Below, piece after piece: positions 23,588 to 34,659 of a DNA stretch of 64,000 bases. The translations under genes were made by a program, and so were the position numbers. The DNA is taken from NCBI GenBank assembly GCA_963920525.1, contig OY986438.1:127533420-127597419 (forward strand), given 5' to 3'. The notes beneath the pieces were generated by a model. That model made no database searches, was not told where the DNA came from, and saw only the letters and a program-made list of their open reading frames with translations. Each line of letters starts with the position of its first letter. The first letter of the stretch is position 1. The DNA comes from Dichetophora obliterata. Taxonomy: Eukaryota > Arthropoda > Insecta > Diptera > Sciomyzidae.

Positions 23588-25017
23588 TAGTGTCCGACCG
23601 AATATTCGGTTTCGGTTACGGCCAGTTTCTGCCCTTTTTGTCCAAAAGTTTCGGCTAGTTTCGGCTATTCGGACATATTGAGGCCGAATAGCCGAAACTA
23701 GTCGAAACTTTTGTTAAAAATTTCGGAACATTTCAAGAATAGCGACAACTCTAATTTTTAATTTTTTTGCAGATTATATGGATTTTGGCCTCCTAACTCC
23801 AAATCTGGAAAATTGCAGGCCGCTCGCAATTGGTTTAGAAGTTATAGGCCTCCAAAGTTGGAAAAAATGGCCTACAAATCTTGCTATTATTTTAAGTTTT
23901 TCAACAAAATTACACTTTCATGAGAAAGGCATGGTATCATATATATGGAAAGGTATCATGAGAAAGGCAATTTAAGTACCTGTCCAACAAGGTACCTATT
24001 CAAATATGAAAATCCACGCATAACTTTTAAACATATAAGCATTTTTAGTGTAGTGCTTTCGTAAAAGGGAAACCACTAATTTTCCAGATGAATTATAAAT
24101 ATAATAATAGGTATATCTTAATATGAATGGATTTTCATGTTTGATACCTCGTTAAAGAGGTACTCGTATTGCCTTTCTTTTGATACCCAAAATGCGGAAC
24201 ACTAAAAAAAACAGCAAGATTTGTAGGCCATTTTTGCAACTTTGAAGGCCTATAACTTCTATACCAATTGCCAGCAGCCTGAAATTTGGATTTGGATTAA
24301 GGAGGTTAAAATCCGTATAATCCAATAAAAAAAATAATAAAAAAGAGAGAAATAATTCGCTATTCTTGAATTATTTCTTGCATCTTGAATTATTCTTGAA
24401 TTTCTTGCTTCAGTCATTTAATTCAAATATTTACAACGCATTGTACAAAACAAATATTATGAATTCGTCTATAATTTGATTTATCGTGTTAACGGAAAAC
24501 ATTTTGGTTAATTTTATGCGTTCGATACTATCATTTTATCATCTCTATGCAATTTACTATTAAAGTTTTATAGGTACTGAAGCCAAAAATTGATAGTTAA
24601 ACTTCCAAACGAATTCTGTGTGTGTGTGGAATAAAAGAAAAGAAAACGAAGTACATATTTTTTTTATAATACTAAACATATAAAAAAACAGAAATACTTT
24701 GTTTTGTAGTTCTAAAAAAATGTACATTGTAGGTGCATACTATTTTGAGTGTGTATGGAAGTATGTAATAAGAAATAAGACAAAAAATGATCTCATTTAT
24801 TATTATAGTTTCAATTAATTATTATAAACTTCAATATTCAAATAATACTTTTTTTTTGTATAAGTAGTACTTTTGTTTCCTTTTAATAAAGAAAAAATCA
24901 TTTGTAAGAACTTAAATTTTCATATTAATAACCAGTTTCGGTTTCGGTTTCGGCCGAATATCATAAAATTGCAGAATATTCGGTTTCGGCCAAAATTCCG
25001 GTTTCGGTTGGACACTA
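23588..25017. mobile_element. hAT-type non-autonomous element, 1430 bp
   Basis: The ends are TAGTGTCCGACCGAA and TTCGGTTGGACACTA. A perfect 8-bp direct repeat, ATCAAAAT, flanks it (23580-23587 and 25018-25025), the hallmark of hAT transposition. Both subterminal regions are full of TTCGG/CCGAA-type repeats (TTCGGTTTCGG, GGCCGAAT), likely transposase-binding sites. The inside carries no transposase and is largely occupied by a palindromic 555-bp block at 23772-24326. Confidence 0.9.
23772..24326. mobile_element. Palindromic ~555-bp element nested in the hAT copy
   Basis: Outer arms of ~115 bp pair with each other: GATTATATGGATTTTGGCCT at the left with AACCTCCTTAATCC-type text and GGATTTTAACC in reverse at the right, including AAGTTATAGGCCTCCAAAGTTG against its complement near 24240. 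Inner arms around AGTACCTGTCCAACAAGGTA (about 23976) also pair with GATACCTCGTTAAAGAGGTA (about 24144). The whole can fold into a long hairpin. Confidence 0.75.
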
Positions 25018-25170
25018 ATCAAAATAACATTAAAAACGAGCAATGGGAATTCGTGCAAATTATATTTGTGCCAACCACAGATTATTATAATGACTATATA
25101 ATACATTAAAACTCCGCCAAAAAAGATAAAAGTGACTGAGCCAAGAACGGAGCACCCCAAATAGCCATTA

Positions 25171-26338
25171 CACGCAGAGAAAAGGCATGATTGAGACATG
25201 ATTACTGCAATAACAATTTTTTTACTAAAATTATTTTATTATTTCTGCAAACACAAATTTTTGGCTTAATAAAGTCATTATTTACTAATGGTGTTACCAA
25301 AACTAACATTATAGTTGAAATCATAACATCATTGAAATCGTCAACATACTATGATTGCCCCAACTATTAGTTTCAACAAAAATGTTGTAGTTCTGTCAAT
25401 CACAATAAATGTGAATATTATTATAGAGACAAACATATTAGAATTTTGAATGTGAGACAAACATATTAGAATTTTAAATGTTTGTCTGAACTATTCTTTG
25501 CTTGTTGGCAAACGAAGCAGAACATAACCAAAAATCGAAAGAATTTATTGTGTCTGAACAGTTGGCAGGAAAAACTTTCACTTCATTCAGACACAATAAG
25601 TTTTATCGATTTCTGGCTATGTGCTGTTTCTTTTGTCAACTGTTCAATTATTGTGTCTTGTTTTAAAGCGCCTTATCCTAAAAACAGCACGCAGAAAAGT
25701 GACATTTTCGACTTTAATTGTAGCAAACATGTTTCTATTTACAGTAAACATATTTCGCAATTCTGACCATATTTTGTTTATCACAAATATTGCTGTTTTT
25801 GTGAAAATGCACTTAATGTACCATGTGTATGAATGGCATTAGTCAGGCCAGCGGTAGTAGCGGCTGTGGCTTACTGGTAGTGTGCGTGGATTGTAAGCGA
25901 AAAAGCCGCGGTTCAAACCCCAGCTCGGACAGAAAATTTTATCAAATAAATTTTTCAATTGAATTAATATTTCTGTTCAGCCTAGTCATTGGCAAACTTT
26001 GGAGATGTCTTAATTAATAGCTGTGGAAATTGGAGTGCATGAAAGTAAGAAAAAAAAAAAAATTATTTTTTCAATAATATTCTGGATCCTTAAAATAAAC
26101 CCATAATATAGTTGTTGCAATCATTCTATTTTTGACCCAATAAGAGAATAATGATTGTTTCAATTATATTTTGGTTCCTACAAAAAAGTTCCTTTTCTAA
26201 ATATGGTTGTTGTAATCATTTTATCATGATCAAAGAAAAAATTATATGTTTAAGAACATGTTAGCAACAATCATAATCCGAATCATACTATGATCCTCTT
26301 AAAACGTGGTTGTTGCAAATATGTTTTTTCTCTGCGTG
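25171..26338 (+). mobile_element. CACGCAGAGAAAA-TIR element with captured SINE, copy 1
   Basis: The element starts CACGCAGAGAAAAGGCATG and ends with CATGTTTTTTCTCTGCGTG-like sequence (13-bp terminal inverted repeats). TA lies on both sides (25169-25170, 26339-26340). Motifs such as AACAATCATAATCC, GGTTGTTGTAATCATTTTAT and GATTGTTTCAATTATATT recur with alternating orientation. Bases 25850-26010 are a tRNA-derived SINE head and part of its body. The copy at 60690-61784 has the same structure including the SINE, so the SINE was acquired before this family spread. No transposase is encoded. Confidence 0.9.
25850..26010 (+). mobile_element. SINE segment inside the CACGC element, copy 1
   Basis: GTAGCGGCTGTGGCTTACTG is the A-box side, and CGGTTCAAACCCCAGCTCGG carries a good B box. 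These are followed by GACAGAAAATTTTATC, AATTGAATTAATATTTCTGT and ATTGGCAAACTTTGGAGA. The last block corresponds to the 'ATGGCAAACCTCAGAGA' block of the free SINEs. The SINE 3' half is missing. Confidence 0.8.
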
Positions 26339-26579
26339 TACCATCACCACCATCATCGCAAAATTCATCATCGTCTGAAGAGCACTGTAAAACAACTCAA
26401 TCAAATGTAACGTGTGCAAAAGATCGGTGCATTTGTAATGCGCAAACATTCGGCAAAGTTTATTTAGATGCCAACATTGTGACTCTGATATAAATGAATA
26501 AAAGTTAATTATTTAATGTTCAAACTTCACTTTTACAGTTTTTGCAGCACTTATATTGTGTTTTATAGGAATTCCCAAG

Positions 26580-26878
26580 TGGCTGCCGTAGCCTGGTGGG
26601 TAGAGTGCGTGGTCCCTAAGCTAAAGAACTGCGGTAGCCCAGGTTTTTTCAATTGAAATAATTTTTCTCTTCTGTCGTTATTATTTCTCTGCAGACAATG
26701 GCAAACCTCAGAGAGTAAAAACTGCCATGCAGAGCTTCTTGAGAAAATAAGCCGTCGGCATAAAACCCGTAAGTCCCGTTCTCGATCATTTGTGTTCAAA
26801 CATTTAACAGAACGAAAAACACAATTGATCAATAGACGCTCGGTCAAAGTCCTTTCTAGGGCTGAAATGGCCAATTTA
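26580..26878 (+). mobile_element. tRNA-derived SINE
   Basis: The head GGCTGCCGTAGCCTGGTGGG is tRNA-like with a degraded B-box region, followed by CAATTGAAATAATTTTTCTC, GACAATGGCAAACCTCAGAG, GCTTCTTGAGAAAATAAGCC, GTCGGCATAAAACCCGTAAG, CACAATTGATCAATAGACGC and TTTCTAGGGCTGAAATGGCC. It is the clearest sense-strand copy of the family in this window. Frames inside it are not genes. Confidence 0.87.
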
Positions 26879-26879
26879 T

Positions 26880-27285
26880 TTTTTTTTATTTAGGAACTCC
26901 CACTGCTAGGCAAACAATTTTTTTTTTCTCAATTTTGTAAGTTTTGCGCCGATGGGCATTACTCTGACTTTTGCTCAGATAATTTAACAACGTACTTCAG
27001 AAAAGTTTTAGCTGGAGGCTGCATCTTGCGAACGGCATATCGGTGACTCAAAAATATTATCATTTGCCAAAGATATGATCAAAACACGAAACCACTTCCA
27101 CTGCTAGACTATTTCCCCTACTAATTTTATATTGCAAGCAGATTTGTTTAGATTTAAAATTTAGTAGTATATGACAGGGGTGGGCATGAGTTCGGCCATT
27201 AAGAGCCGCATTAAGATTTTCAAAACGTTTCAAAGAGCCACGCCGTACTTCATATATAGATAAAAAATAAAAAGAATTAAAGTTT
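26880..27285. other. Non-coding sequence, nothing recognised
   Basis: I see no gene here. A short stretch, GAGCCGCATTAAGATTTTCA, near 27202 has a weak partner (AAAGAGCCGCATTTGCCCAC) near 29611. The two lie on either side of the mariner pseudogene and the palindromic element. Confidence 0.4.
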
Positions 27286-27289
27286 TTTT

Positions 27290-27735
27290 CCAAATGACCT
27301 TGTAGTTTATTATGTTGATTTTATATGATTTAAATACATATTGTAAATGTTTGATAGTTTAAATCATACTTGATTTTAAATACAAATTCTAGTTGTTTGA
27401 TAGTTTAAAATCGTTTATTGAGCTATAGGTCAAGGTTAAAACAATTAATTATTCTAATGCATCTTTCCAAAGAAAGAATATTTGCAGCCTTTAGCAGGGC
27501 CGAAATTGCAATAAAATCAGCTAGTGATGTTTTCCTTTTTCATATTGGAAACTTTGTTGTTGTTGTTTCTTTGGAAAGATTTGTTAGAACAATTAATTGT
27601 TCTAACCTTGATCTAAGGCTCAACAAACGATTTTAAACTATCAAACAACTAGAATTTGTATTTAAAATCTAGTATGATTTAAATTATCAAACATTTAGAA
27701 TTTGTATATAAATGATATAAAATTAGCATAATAAA
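27290..27735. mobile_element. Palindromic foldback element, family P, copy 1
   Basis: Two ~200-bp arms are near-perfect reverse complements: AATTCTAGTTGTTTGATAGT and ATCGTTTATTGAGC on the left face ACTATCAAACAACTAGAATT and GCTCAACAAACGATTTTA on the right. The ~70-bp loop holds AGCAGGGCCGAAATTGCAAT and ATCAGCTAGTGATGTTTTCC. Copies 2 and 3 lie at 51535-51905 and 52134-52551. No coding capacity. Confidence 0.88.
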
Positions 27736-27954
27736 TACAAAAAAGTTTTGTGTAAAAATTATTAAAAAAATTAAAAATTTATATTAATGACGCACATAAA
27801 ACCTGTTTCAGCTGAAATCTGGCAGGTTTCAAGCGGCAAAGAAAACTAACCCAAATGTGAATATTGCAAGGAAAACTCATTCTTAACATTGTTATATTCA
27901 TTTTTAAACTAAAAAATCATCAAAATAATGACAATTAATTTCCACGTCAAAATA

Positions 27955-29160
27955 CTCGAACTTTGGAGCTTACACCCTCCATCAGTACTTGGAAATCTTT
28001 TTTGCTGAATGATTTATCCTGTTTTCTCGACATTCTGCGAAACTGGGTTAGGTTTTAAGCTTCTTTCGTCTTCTTTAGTTTTGATTTAATATTGGCCCAC
28101 TGTCGTTCAATCGGTCATAGCTCCGGGCAATTTGGAGGACTGACATCTTTCGGCACTAGTTGACCCCATTTGTTATGTAAAATTTTTGGGTCAAGGCAGG
28201 CCAAGACATCACTGGTAAAAATGGAGTTTTAATTTTTAAGATAAGCATTAACATTGCTGGACAAAAAAGGCCATATCTCCTTAAGTATTTCGAATTTCAA
28301 AAAACCCTTTTAGGATAATATTCTCAAATATCCAAGCAATAAAAATATCCAAAAAATCGAAAAAAAAATTTGCCAACCATTAATACTCCCTTAAGAGCAT
28401 TTTAGAATTTTGTAATGCAAATTTGTTCATCAACGGTTTATTTACAAATTTGCATTAAAAATTTCCAAAATGTTCTTGAGCTTTATCTTATAGATGAAAA
28501 TCCCCTTTCCGATTCCGCGTAAAAAATTATTCATGAGCCCTATCATGATTGTGTTTTTCAACAAAAGGCAGAGTTCGCTTCTGCAGGGATTCTTTTATAT
28601 AAATATCGCCATTATTCCAGTTGTTATCGCAAGTTGTTACTTTAGAAATGAATTTTTTGCATTTTAAGCTACATGTGCAATGTCCTGCCAAATCAAATAC
28701 TTTTTCGGATATACTGATGCTTTTCGGTTTCGGAACTTGCTATGCACTTTGCCTTTCTCCTCTGCTACATAAAATTTCAGGCCTGGTTTTTGATTTAAGT
28801 CAGCAACGCAATATGTCTCGTCGTCTATGACTCAGCATGCAAACTTTGCCGAAAAGTCACCTTAACAGCATCTCTATCCCAACATTTTTTTTAACTTTAA
28901 ACATCTTAAGGTTTGCTCTTCCTTTGCTTCTGTGAACAGTTGAGACTGATTTTTTTACTTTAACGGCAACAAAATGTTTGGAAAGGTTCGGGTCCTTCTT
29001 TAAGCTCTTAGCACATCTTACTACATTTTAATTTTTTTTATTTTTCGTGTCAAACTTTTTTCAGTGCAGGAATTTTTTAACATGTGGCAATAAATGTTGT
29101 ACCGTCGATCTTTCTACTTTTAAGACTATTGCTATTCAAAAAGATCCACGAACCAAATTA
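27955..29160 (-). pseudogene. mariner-like transposase pseudogene
   Basis: On the minus strand the order of a Tc1/mariner-type transposase is recognisable across several frames. Near 28940-29030 is a helix-turn-helix-like piece (SVSTVHRSKGRANLKMFKV). At about 28822 comes DETYCVADLNQKPGLKFYVA with the first catalytic Asp, then KKYLIWQDIA, then LPFVEKHNHD near 28560. At about 28195-28070 is PKDVSPPNCPEL*PIERQWA, the conserved C-terminal motif with the Arg codon changed to TGA. Multiple stops and frameshifts show the gene is dead. Terminal inverted repeats are not obvious. Family assignment rests on motifs typical of mariner proteins. Confidence 0.85.
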
Positions 29161-29199
29161 ACAGCTGATCGTGTGATCGATAACAAAATTGTGCAGTTC

Positions 29200-32100
29200 T
29201 TAGATAAATATGTATCTGCACACTAATATAAAAATTTAGTCAAGTTTTTAAACAAAACGAAAACGAGATTTAAAACAAATCTTTGGCCAATATTTTAAAA
29301 TTTTGTTCTGTATTGTTTAGCCGTTCGCAACTACAACAACTATGAACATTAAGATTCGAACAGCTGACTTCGACATCTAGTTCAAATTTTGTCAGACTTC
29401 TCTCTAATCTGTGCTTACCTTGTAATCAAATCATGAAGAAAAAGTACACCATTAAATAGAACATCCAGTAAAAAAACAGGGTATATATTATGAAATTTTT
29501 TTCATCAAATCGTTGGTCAAACGATAAAACAACATGGAGTTCCGTGAAATTATATTTATCTGATTTATTTTAAAATAACAAAATTAAAAAAGATCCTCAA
29601 TTTACTTAATAAAGAGCCGCATTTGCCCACCGTTGGTATATGATATTACGTTATTTGAGTAAGAATTTAAACATTGAGTGAAATAAAAAGAATGTTCACT
29701 TTTACTCAATATTTAGCATATGAATAAACCTAACGGCTTAAAGTTAAAAGTTAAAAGTTAAAAAGGCCTTGTGACCAAATCCAAAACCTACCCAACCACA
29801 CTCAGTATTCAAGCAATAGAATAAGTAAATCAATTTTACTAGATTTCGCATAACTAGACGAGTTAAATTTTATACTAAAATCCAAAAGTGTTTCTGATCC
29901 ATTCACGTGGTTAGAGAATCAATAATCACGAAATTCAGTTTAATATCTCAAAAACTGAGACAGCTCAAAGCTTAGAGTCTAAAGTATTATTATTTTAAGG
30001 CTATTAAAATTAGTCTTAAATCAACTTGATTAACCACTTCCCATGTAAAATTTACCTCTGCATTTGATATTTTCATTAAAATTTACTAAAACTTTACTTT
30101 TCAGCTTCCAGCGCTGTGCTAAGTTACACAATTTTTTTTTTTTTGCAATATTACTTTTCACCGAATTCAACGAACCGCACAGCGATGATAGAGTAAAACT
30201 GAAATTAATAAGGACTGTAGTAAATTTTATATTCATAATTGAGAAAAAAAATTTTACAATCGGATGCATTTTGTGTAAGGAAATGCAGTTTGAATCAATA
30301 ACTTTTTTATTGAAAACGCCAACGCCATTTATGAATGCCCGCCTTCGCAACCCAGGCTTCTATCATGACACCTTATGGCACGTCTAGTAAGTATTTGCGG
30401 AAAATAAAAATTTTCTGAGAAAAATAATTCCTGAATGTTATATTAAATGGTGAGAATAGTTCAACCTTACGGCCCCGATGGTTTCCAGAAATACTAGTGT
30501 GATTTGCGACAGCCAGGACAATTTAATAAAGGTATTCGCTGTTATAATGCTGTTCAAAAGGAAAGTTAAAACTAAGATATTTACATGGAGTAGATAATAT
30601 GAATTTTTTTTTATTTTCGTTATGCAAAAATTAAAAAAAAACTTTTTAATACTGTAGGTATTGGAGGTTTGAGAATCGGTAGTAACCGAATAAATATGGG
30701 AATAGCCAATATCGAAATGCTTAAAAATATTTTCCATTTTCGTTTTTCCCGCACTTGATCGGATCACACAAAAAAAGTTTGAAATTTAAAATACCTAAAA
30801 CAAAATAGGCAAAGAGTTAACTCGATCGGCTATTGCCAGTGGTACGTCAATCGTAGCAAACTTTTAATTTGAGACTACAGCCAGAGTGACCTTTCAAGCT
30901 TATGTATGTTAAGTGTTTATAGCAAATTTGTGGCAGAAAACCAGGTAAACATTCTAGTCGAAACTATTGACCGTTTTGCGGAAAATCCTCGCAGATTGAT
31001 ATTCAAATAAGACAATTATTTTTTTTGTATTTTAAAAATATTTAAAAACTAATTTCAATTGAATATTTCGCATTGTTGTGTTTTTTTAATGCATTCTTAT
31101 TTTGTATTTATTTCACATAACATTTTTTTAATTGACCAGTGTGCTTGGTATTTCGTAGTTTATGTTTTTGCCCCTTAATTCTCGTTTTATTAAGTTAGTT
31201 TAGTTTTTGTAAATTTTTGTTGACTTATAATCGATAACATACTTTAAAATGAGTTTAACCTGAATTCAATAAATGTACCTTTATTTGATCTCATGACTTG
31301 CGTTTGTTTGATATAATATCATAAGCTGAAAATCTTTTTCCTATTTAGCTCGACTATTTTGGCATTTCCACAGAAAAGTCTGCCGTGACCCCCAAACCCA
31401 CGTTCCTGAAAGGAACTTACTTACATTCTTAGTGATGCAAAATAAGCGAAACCTTCCCACTGAACAATAATCAAAGGTTTTGCGTAAGGTGAGAGTTTTG
31501 CAAACGTTTTTGGATAGATTTTTTTAACTTTTAATTTTTTATTTTGTCGCTTAAAAGTGTTTGCAATAGCAGATAAAATTCGTGAAAACTTTTCCTATAA
31601 ATAATAAAAACTGTACTTCCGTTGCAAAATTAATCAAAAACTTATTTTGAGTCGAAAAAGAATCATAATAGAAGCTAAAAATTCCTCGTGAACCATTTTT
31701 GTTCATTAATGAGTTCAAAAATGAATCATAAATGTTTCTTGTTTGCATTCTTAAATGAGTTCAAAAAAATATAATTTTTATCATATCAGTAGAAACAATA
31801 CCTCATAAACGAACCATTTCTTGTGCATAAATGAGTTCAGAAATGATTCAAAAAATCAAAAATGAGATAAAAAACGAATCATTTAAACCTTTGTTGATAT
31901 TTTTATAATAGTAAATTAAAATGTTAACCTTCTTAAAATATTTCTGACGAATGATACAAAAAGGGTTCTTTTATGAGTTCCGAAAATGAAAGTTTCTACA
32001 CGAAAAGGTTCATAAATTAATTCAAAAACGGTAGTTTTGGTTCACTGGGTTATTATCAACTGAGTTTGACGAGTGGATAAGGTGTTGGATCAGCACATCA

Positions 32101-33290
32101 GAAGACGTGTGTTCAAATCACGAACTGATCAGAAATTTTTTATTTTTGTTTAATTTTGAACTTGAATAATGAACTTTTTCCTAATCTTAAAACCGAATAT
32201 TTTTTGGATTAGAAAACTTTAAACTTTTCCTTGGATTAAAAATAAATCTTTTTTTGGTGTTGTCCTATATGTAATTCATAAAAGATTAAAATTTAGTCCA
32301 AGCTTCTTAACCGTGTATATGTACAAATTTTCATGACTCTACAAAAATCATCTTTGAAACTTCAGGAATGATTTTAAGCTCAAATCCAACCTAAAGACTT
32401 CCATCTCATGAAGTAAGAAGAAAAACTTTCTCTTTCTTGACAAATTATTTGCTTGGTTTGTTTTAATTCTTCAAACGTTTAAAAAGTTTTTCTGGAGTTC
32501 CAAAAATTGTTGAACGCCACAGTAATTTTCTTAATATTTTCTCTCTTGCTCCTTGACTTTTAAGGTTTGTATCCAAATTAGAACACTTTAGCAGTTAACT
32601 CTTCCATTTCCGTAGTTTAATGCATATTTTTATTACCCTTTTTTAATACCAAAGCCACAGAATTCGCGTACCATGCTCAAAGCGTTGCCAGATGCAGTAT
32701 TAAGAAAATAAAAACAACCAGCAAAAAGGCACACGTGCAACCGCCACATTATCAGCAACGCATGGATAACAGTTTGTTTTTTCTTTTTCTTTTTTTTTTA
32801 CAACAAAGTGTTCTTTGTTGATTTTGCTACGGAAATTTCATGTTTCACGTAGTAGTGGTGCGACGTTTATGTGGGGCATGAAACATAAAATCGCACAAAA
32901 GGTAGTGCGAATTACAGCCGTGCAGATTGAAAAGATTTTACATCAAAATGAGCAACACTGAAATCTACATAAAATGCAGCATATGAACGGTAGTGAAAAA
33001 AATACTTTCAAAGCGGACGTCACGAGTCATGTTTGTTTTGCTTATTTAAATCGGCAGCAACGGAAATGTTGAATATATGTATGTCTTTTTGCCCCATTTT
33101 ATATTGAGTGAGTTAAAACTTTTCTATGCAAGGTAGAACATAAAAACAAATAGCATTACCAAAAAAAAAAGTTGGTGAAATGCAAAAAGAATAAAAATTT
33201 CACTTTTATTTTAAAATAAATTTTTCCGAATATTTTTCGATATTAGAAAGGATAAAAATAAACAAAATTGCCTATTTTAACTATTGATAG
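29200..33290. other. 4.1 kb AT-rich sequence without recognised genes
   Basis: No protein family is recognisable on either strand. A short AAAGTTA repeat occurs at 29738-29763. Around 31690-31860 the phrase AAATGAGTTCAAAAATGAATCAT recurs in degenerate form at least three times. A tRNA-like, SINE-head-like piece lies at 32060-32125 and is listed separately. The 106- and 107-residue frames at 30030-30387 overlap on opposite strands and have AT-driven composition. Confidence 0.5.
32060..32125 (+). repeat. tRNA-like SINE-head fragment
   Basis: GACGAGTGGATAAGGTG resembles an A-box region and GTGTTCAAATCACG a B box (GTTCAAATC), spaced as in a tRNA. GATCAGAAATTTT follows, as the CAGAAAATTTT after the heads of other SINEs. 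The SINE body is not recognisable. Confidence 0.45.
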
Positions 33291-33299
33291 GCTTTTAAA

Positions 33300-33480
33300 T
33301 GCAATAGCTGTTTTTTACTCTTTGAGGCTTACCATTGTCCTGAGAGAGATGAAAGCCAACTGATATATTAACTTTATTTGAAATACCATTTTATACAGAT
33401 GATGGGGACTGAACTCGAGTTCTCTTGGCTTACGAGCCACGCACATAACCAGAATGCCACGGCCGCCACGAGAAAGAAAA
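33300..33480 (-). mobile_element. tRNA-derived SINE, truncated, divergent subfamily
   Basis: The minus strand shows a head with GGCCGTGGCATTCTGGTTAT, CGTGGCTCGTAAGCCAAGAG and a B-box-like GAGTTCAGTCCCC, then body blocks ending in ATGGTAAGCCTCAAAGAGTA. The 3' half present in the 33520-33815 copy is absent. The two lie in the same orientation, separated by 40 bp. Confidence 0.75.
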
Positions 33481-33519
33481 GTGGTAAAAGATAAATAAAT
33501 GCATAAATAAATTGGTCAT

Positions 33520-33815
33520 TTCAGCCCTAGAAAGGACTTTGACCGAGCTTTTATTGATCAATTGTGTTGTGCGTGTTAGATATTAAATATTTGAACACAA
33601 ATGATGGAGAACTTGACTGACGAGTTTTATGCAGACTCTAAACGGCTTATGTTCCTAAGAAGCCATCAATGGCAGTTTTAATCTCTGAGGTTGCCATTGT
33701 TTGCATCCGAACAGAAATATTAATTCAATTGAAAAAACATTCTGTCTGAGCTGGGAATTGAAACCAGGCTGACAGCAGTTCCTTAGATTACAGGCCACGC
33801 ACTCTATCCTGTGAC
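33520..33815 (-). mobile_element. tRNA-derived SINE
   Basis: This has the same block order as the 26580-26878 copy, inverted: GGTCATTTCAGCCCTAGAAA, GATCAATTGTGTTGTGCGTG, AAACGGCTTATGTTCCTAAG, ATGGCAGTTTTAATCTCTGA, GCCATTGTTTGCATCCGAAC, then GTCTGAGCTGGGAATTGAAA from the tRNA-like head. The reading frame at 33655-33870 lies within it and is not a gene. Confidence 0.87.
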
Positions 33816-34210
33816 CAATATAATAATACAATATCATACCGCCATCGTATGACACATACAATACTGCCATACTATACCATTATAGAAAACATCACACCAT
33901 CATGCCGAAATATCATGCCATACGTAGTAGACAATGGTAGTAGAAAGAGTAATAAAATACAGTAAGAAAATAAATAGAAGTAGAAATATACTATGTCCAA
34001 AATAGTTCCAAAAATGGTTACAACAGATAGTAAAAGTAATAGTTGTAAGAGGTAATAGAAAAAATAGTAATCGAAACAAATAGTATAAATTGTAGTGTAA
34101 AAAGTGGTAGCAAATAGTAGTTAAAATAACAGCATAAAATAGTATTAGAAATAGTAGTTACAAAAGTAGTCTCAACGGTAGTAGAAAATAGTAGCAGAAC
34201 TTTAAATAGC
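33816..34210. repeat. Degenerate short-period repeats
   Basis: 33816-33930 is rich in CATACC/ATCATACC-type words, and 33930-34210 in ATAGTAGAAATAGTAG-type words. Neither has a fixed period. A similar CATACC-rich stretch occurs at 39060-39290. Confidence 0.6.
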
Positions 34211-34369
34211 GTACCGTGCTATTATAACAAAAAAAAACGTTCTTATTTCGCATGCCATCAGCTTTTAAGGTCAAGTCCTACCTTTGCACAGTGCGATATA
34301 TGAGATAAAAGTTTTTTTTTTATTCACTTCTAATAGCATTTTTTTGGTGCTTTAATTCATAAATAAAAA

Positions 34370-34655
34370 GCCTGTGCAAGGAGAAGGTCCACAGTTAATT
34401 TCTTCAGGTGGCGCCATGCCCTAAAATAGGACCTTCCAGAAGTCTTGCTCGTGCGTCAACAGAGGGCAGGTAGTGCACCTTGTCGTCTGCTTGATGAATT
34501 CGGGGGTGAAGCGGAAAGAGGAGCGGATAATTTTGAGAGGATGAAGAGCGTAGATGTACAGAATACGTGAGAGCGAGAACATGCTGTAATTAAAAAGCAG
34601 TGTTGCACATTCTGCATATTTTTCCTCAAAAAGATTTTTATTATTTGACATATCT
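34370..34655 (-). other. Coding-like segment of unknown origin
   Basis: This ~280-bp segment is clearly richer in G+C than its neighbours and carries one open frame on the minus strand (34421-34651, 76 residues, ending ...HEQDFWKVLF). I do not recognise the product. It could be a fragment of a transposon gene or a lost host exon. The frame has no domain that I can name, and its start is not supported by any promoter. Confidence 0.25.
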
Positions 34656-34659
34656 ACAA

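Larger units (their letters stand above)
23534..26492 (+). pseudogene. Coding remnant split by two transposon insertions
   Basis: Three pieces of sequence, 23534-23587, 25026-25168 and 26339-26492, look like parts of one old reading frame. Removing the hAT element (8-bp duplication) leaves a frame that runs from ATG at 23534 (MDLWRAALKIKKIVHYQN) across the insertion site into NEQWEFVQIIF. A +1 shift near 25095 leads into TPPKKIKVTEPRTEHPK, then a TAG. After the second element (TA duplication) the same frame continues as a Ser-rich stretch, then CAKDRCICNAQTFG, ending at TAA 26490-26492 just before a possible AATAAA-like signal (ATGAATAAAAG). I do not recognise the family. It may be a dead host gene or an old transposon gene. 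Confidence 0.35.

Noticed and set aside
25482..25842. Frames conserved between 25.5 kb and 61.3 kb as a possible gene pair
   Set aside because: Their similarity is explained by the two copies of the CACGC element; the frames run across SINE and repeat sequence and differ by indels.
30030..30387. Overlapping 106- and 107-residue frames on opposite strands
   Set aside because: Their composition follows the AT-rich sequence and neither shows a domain, signal or conserved neighbour.
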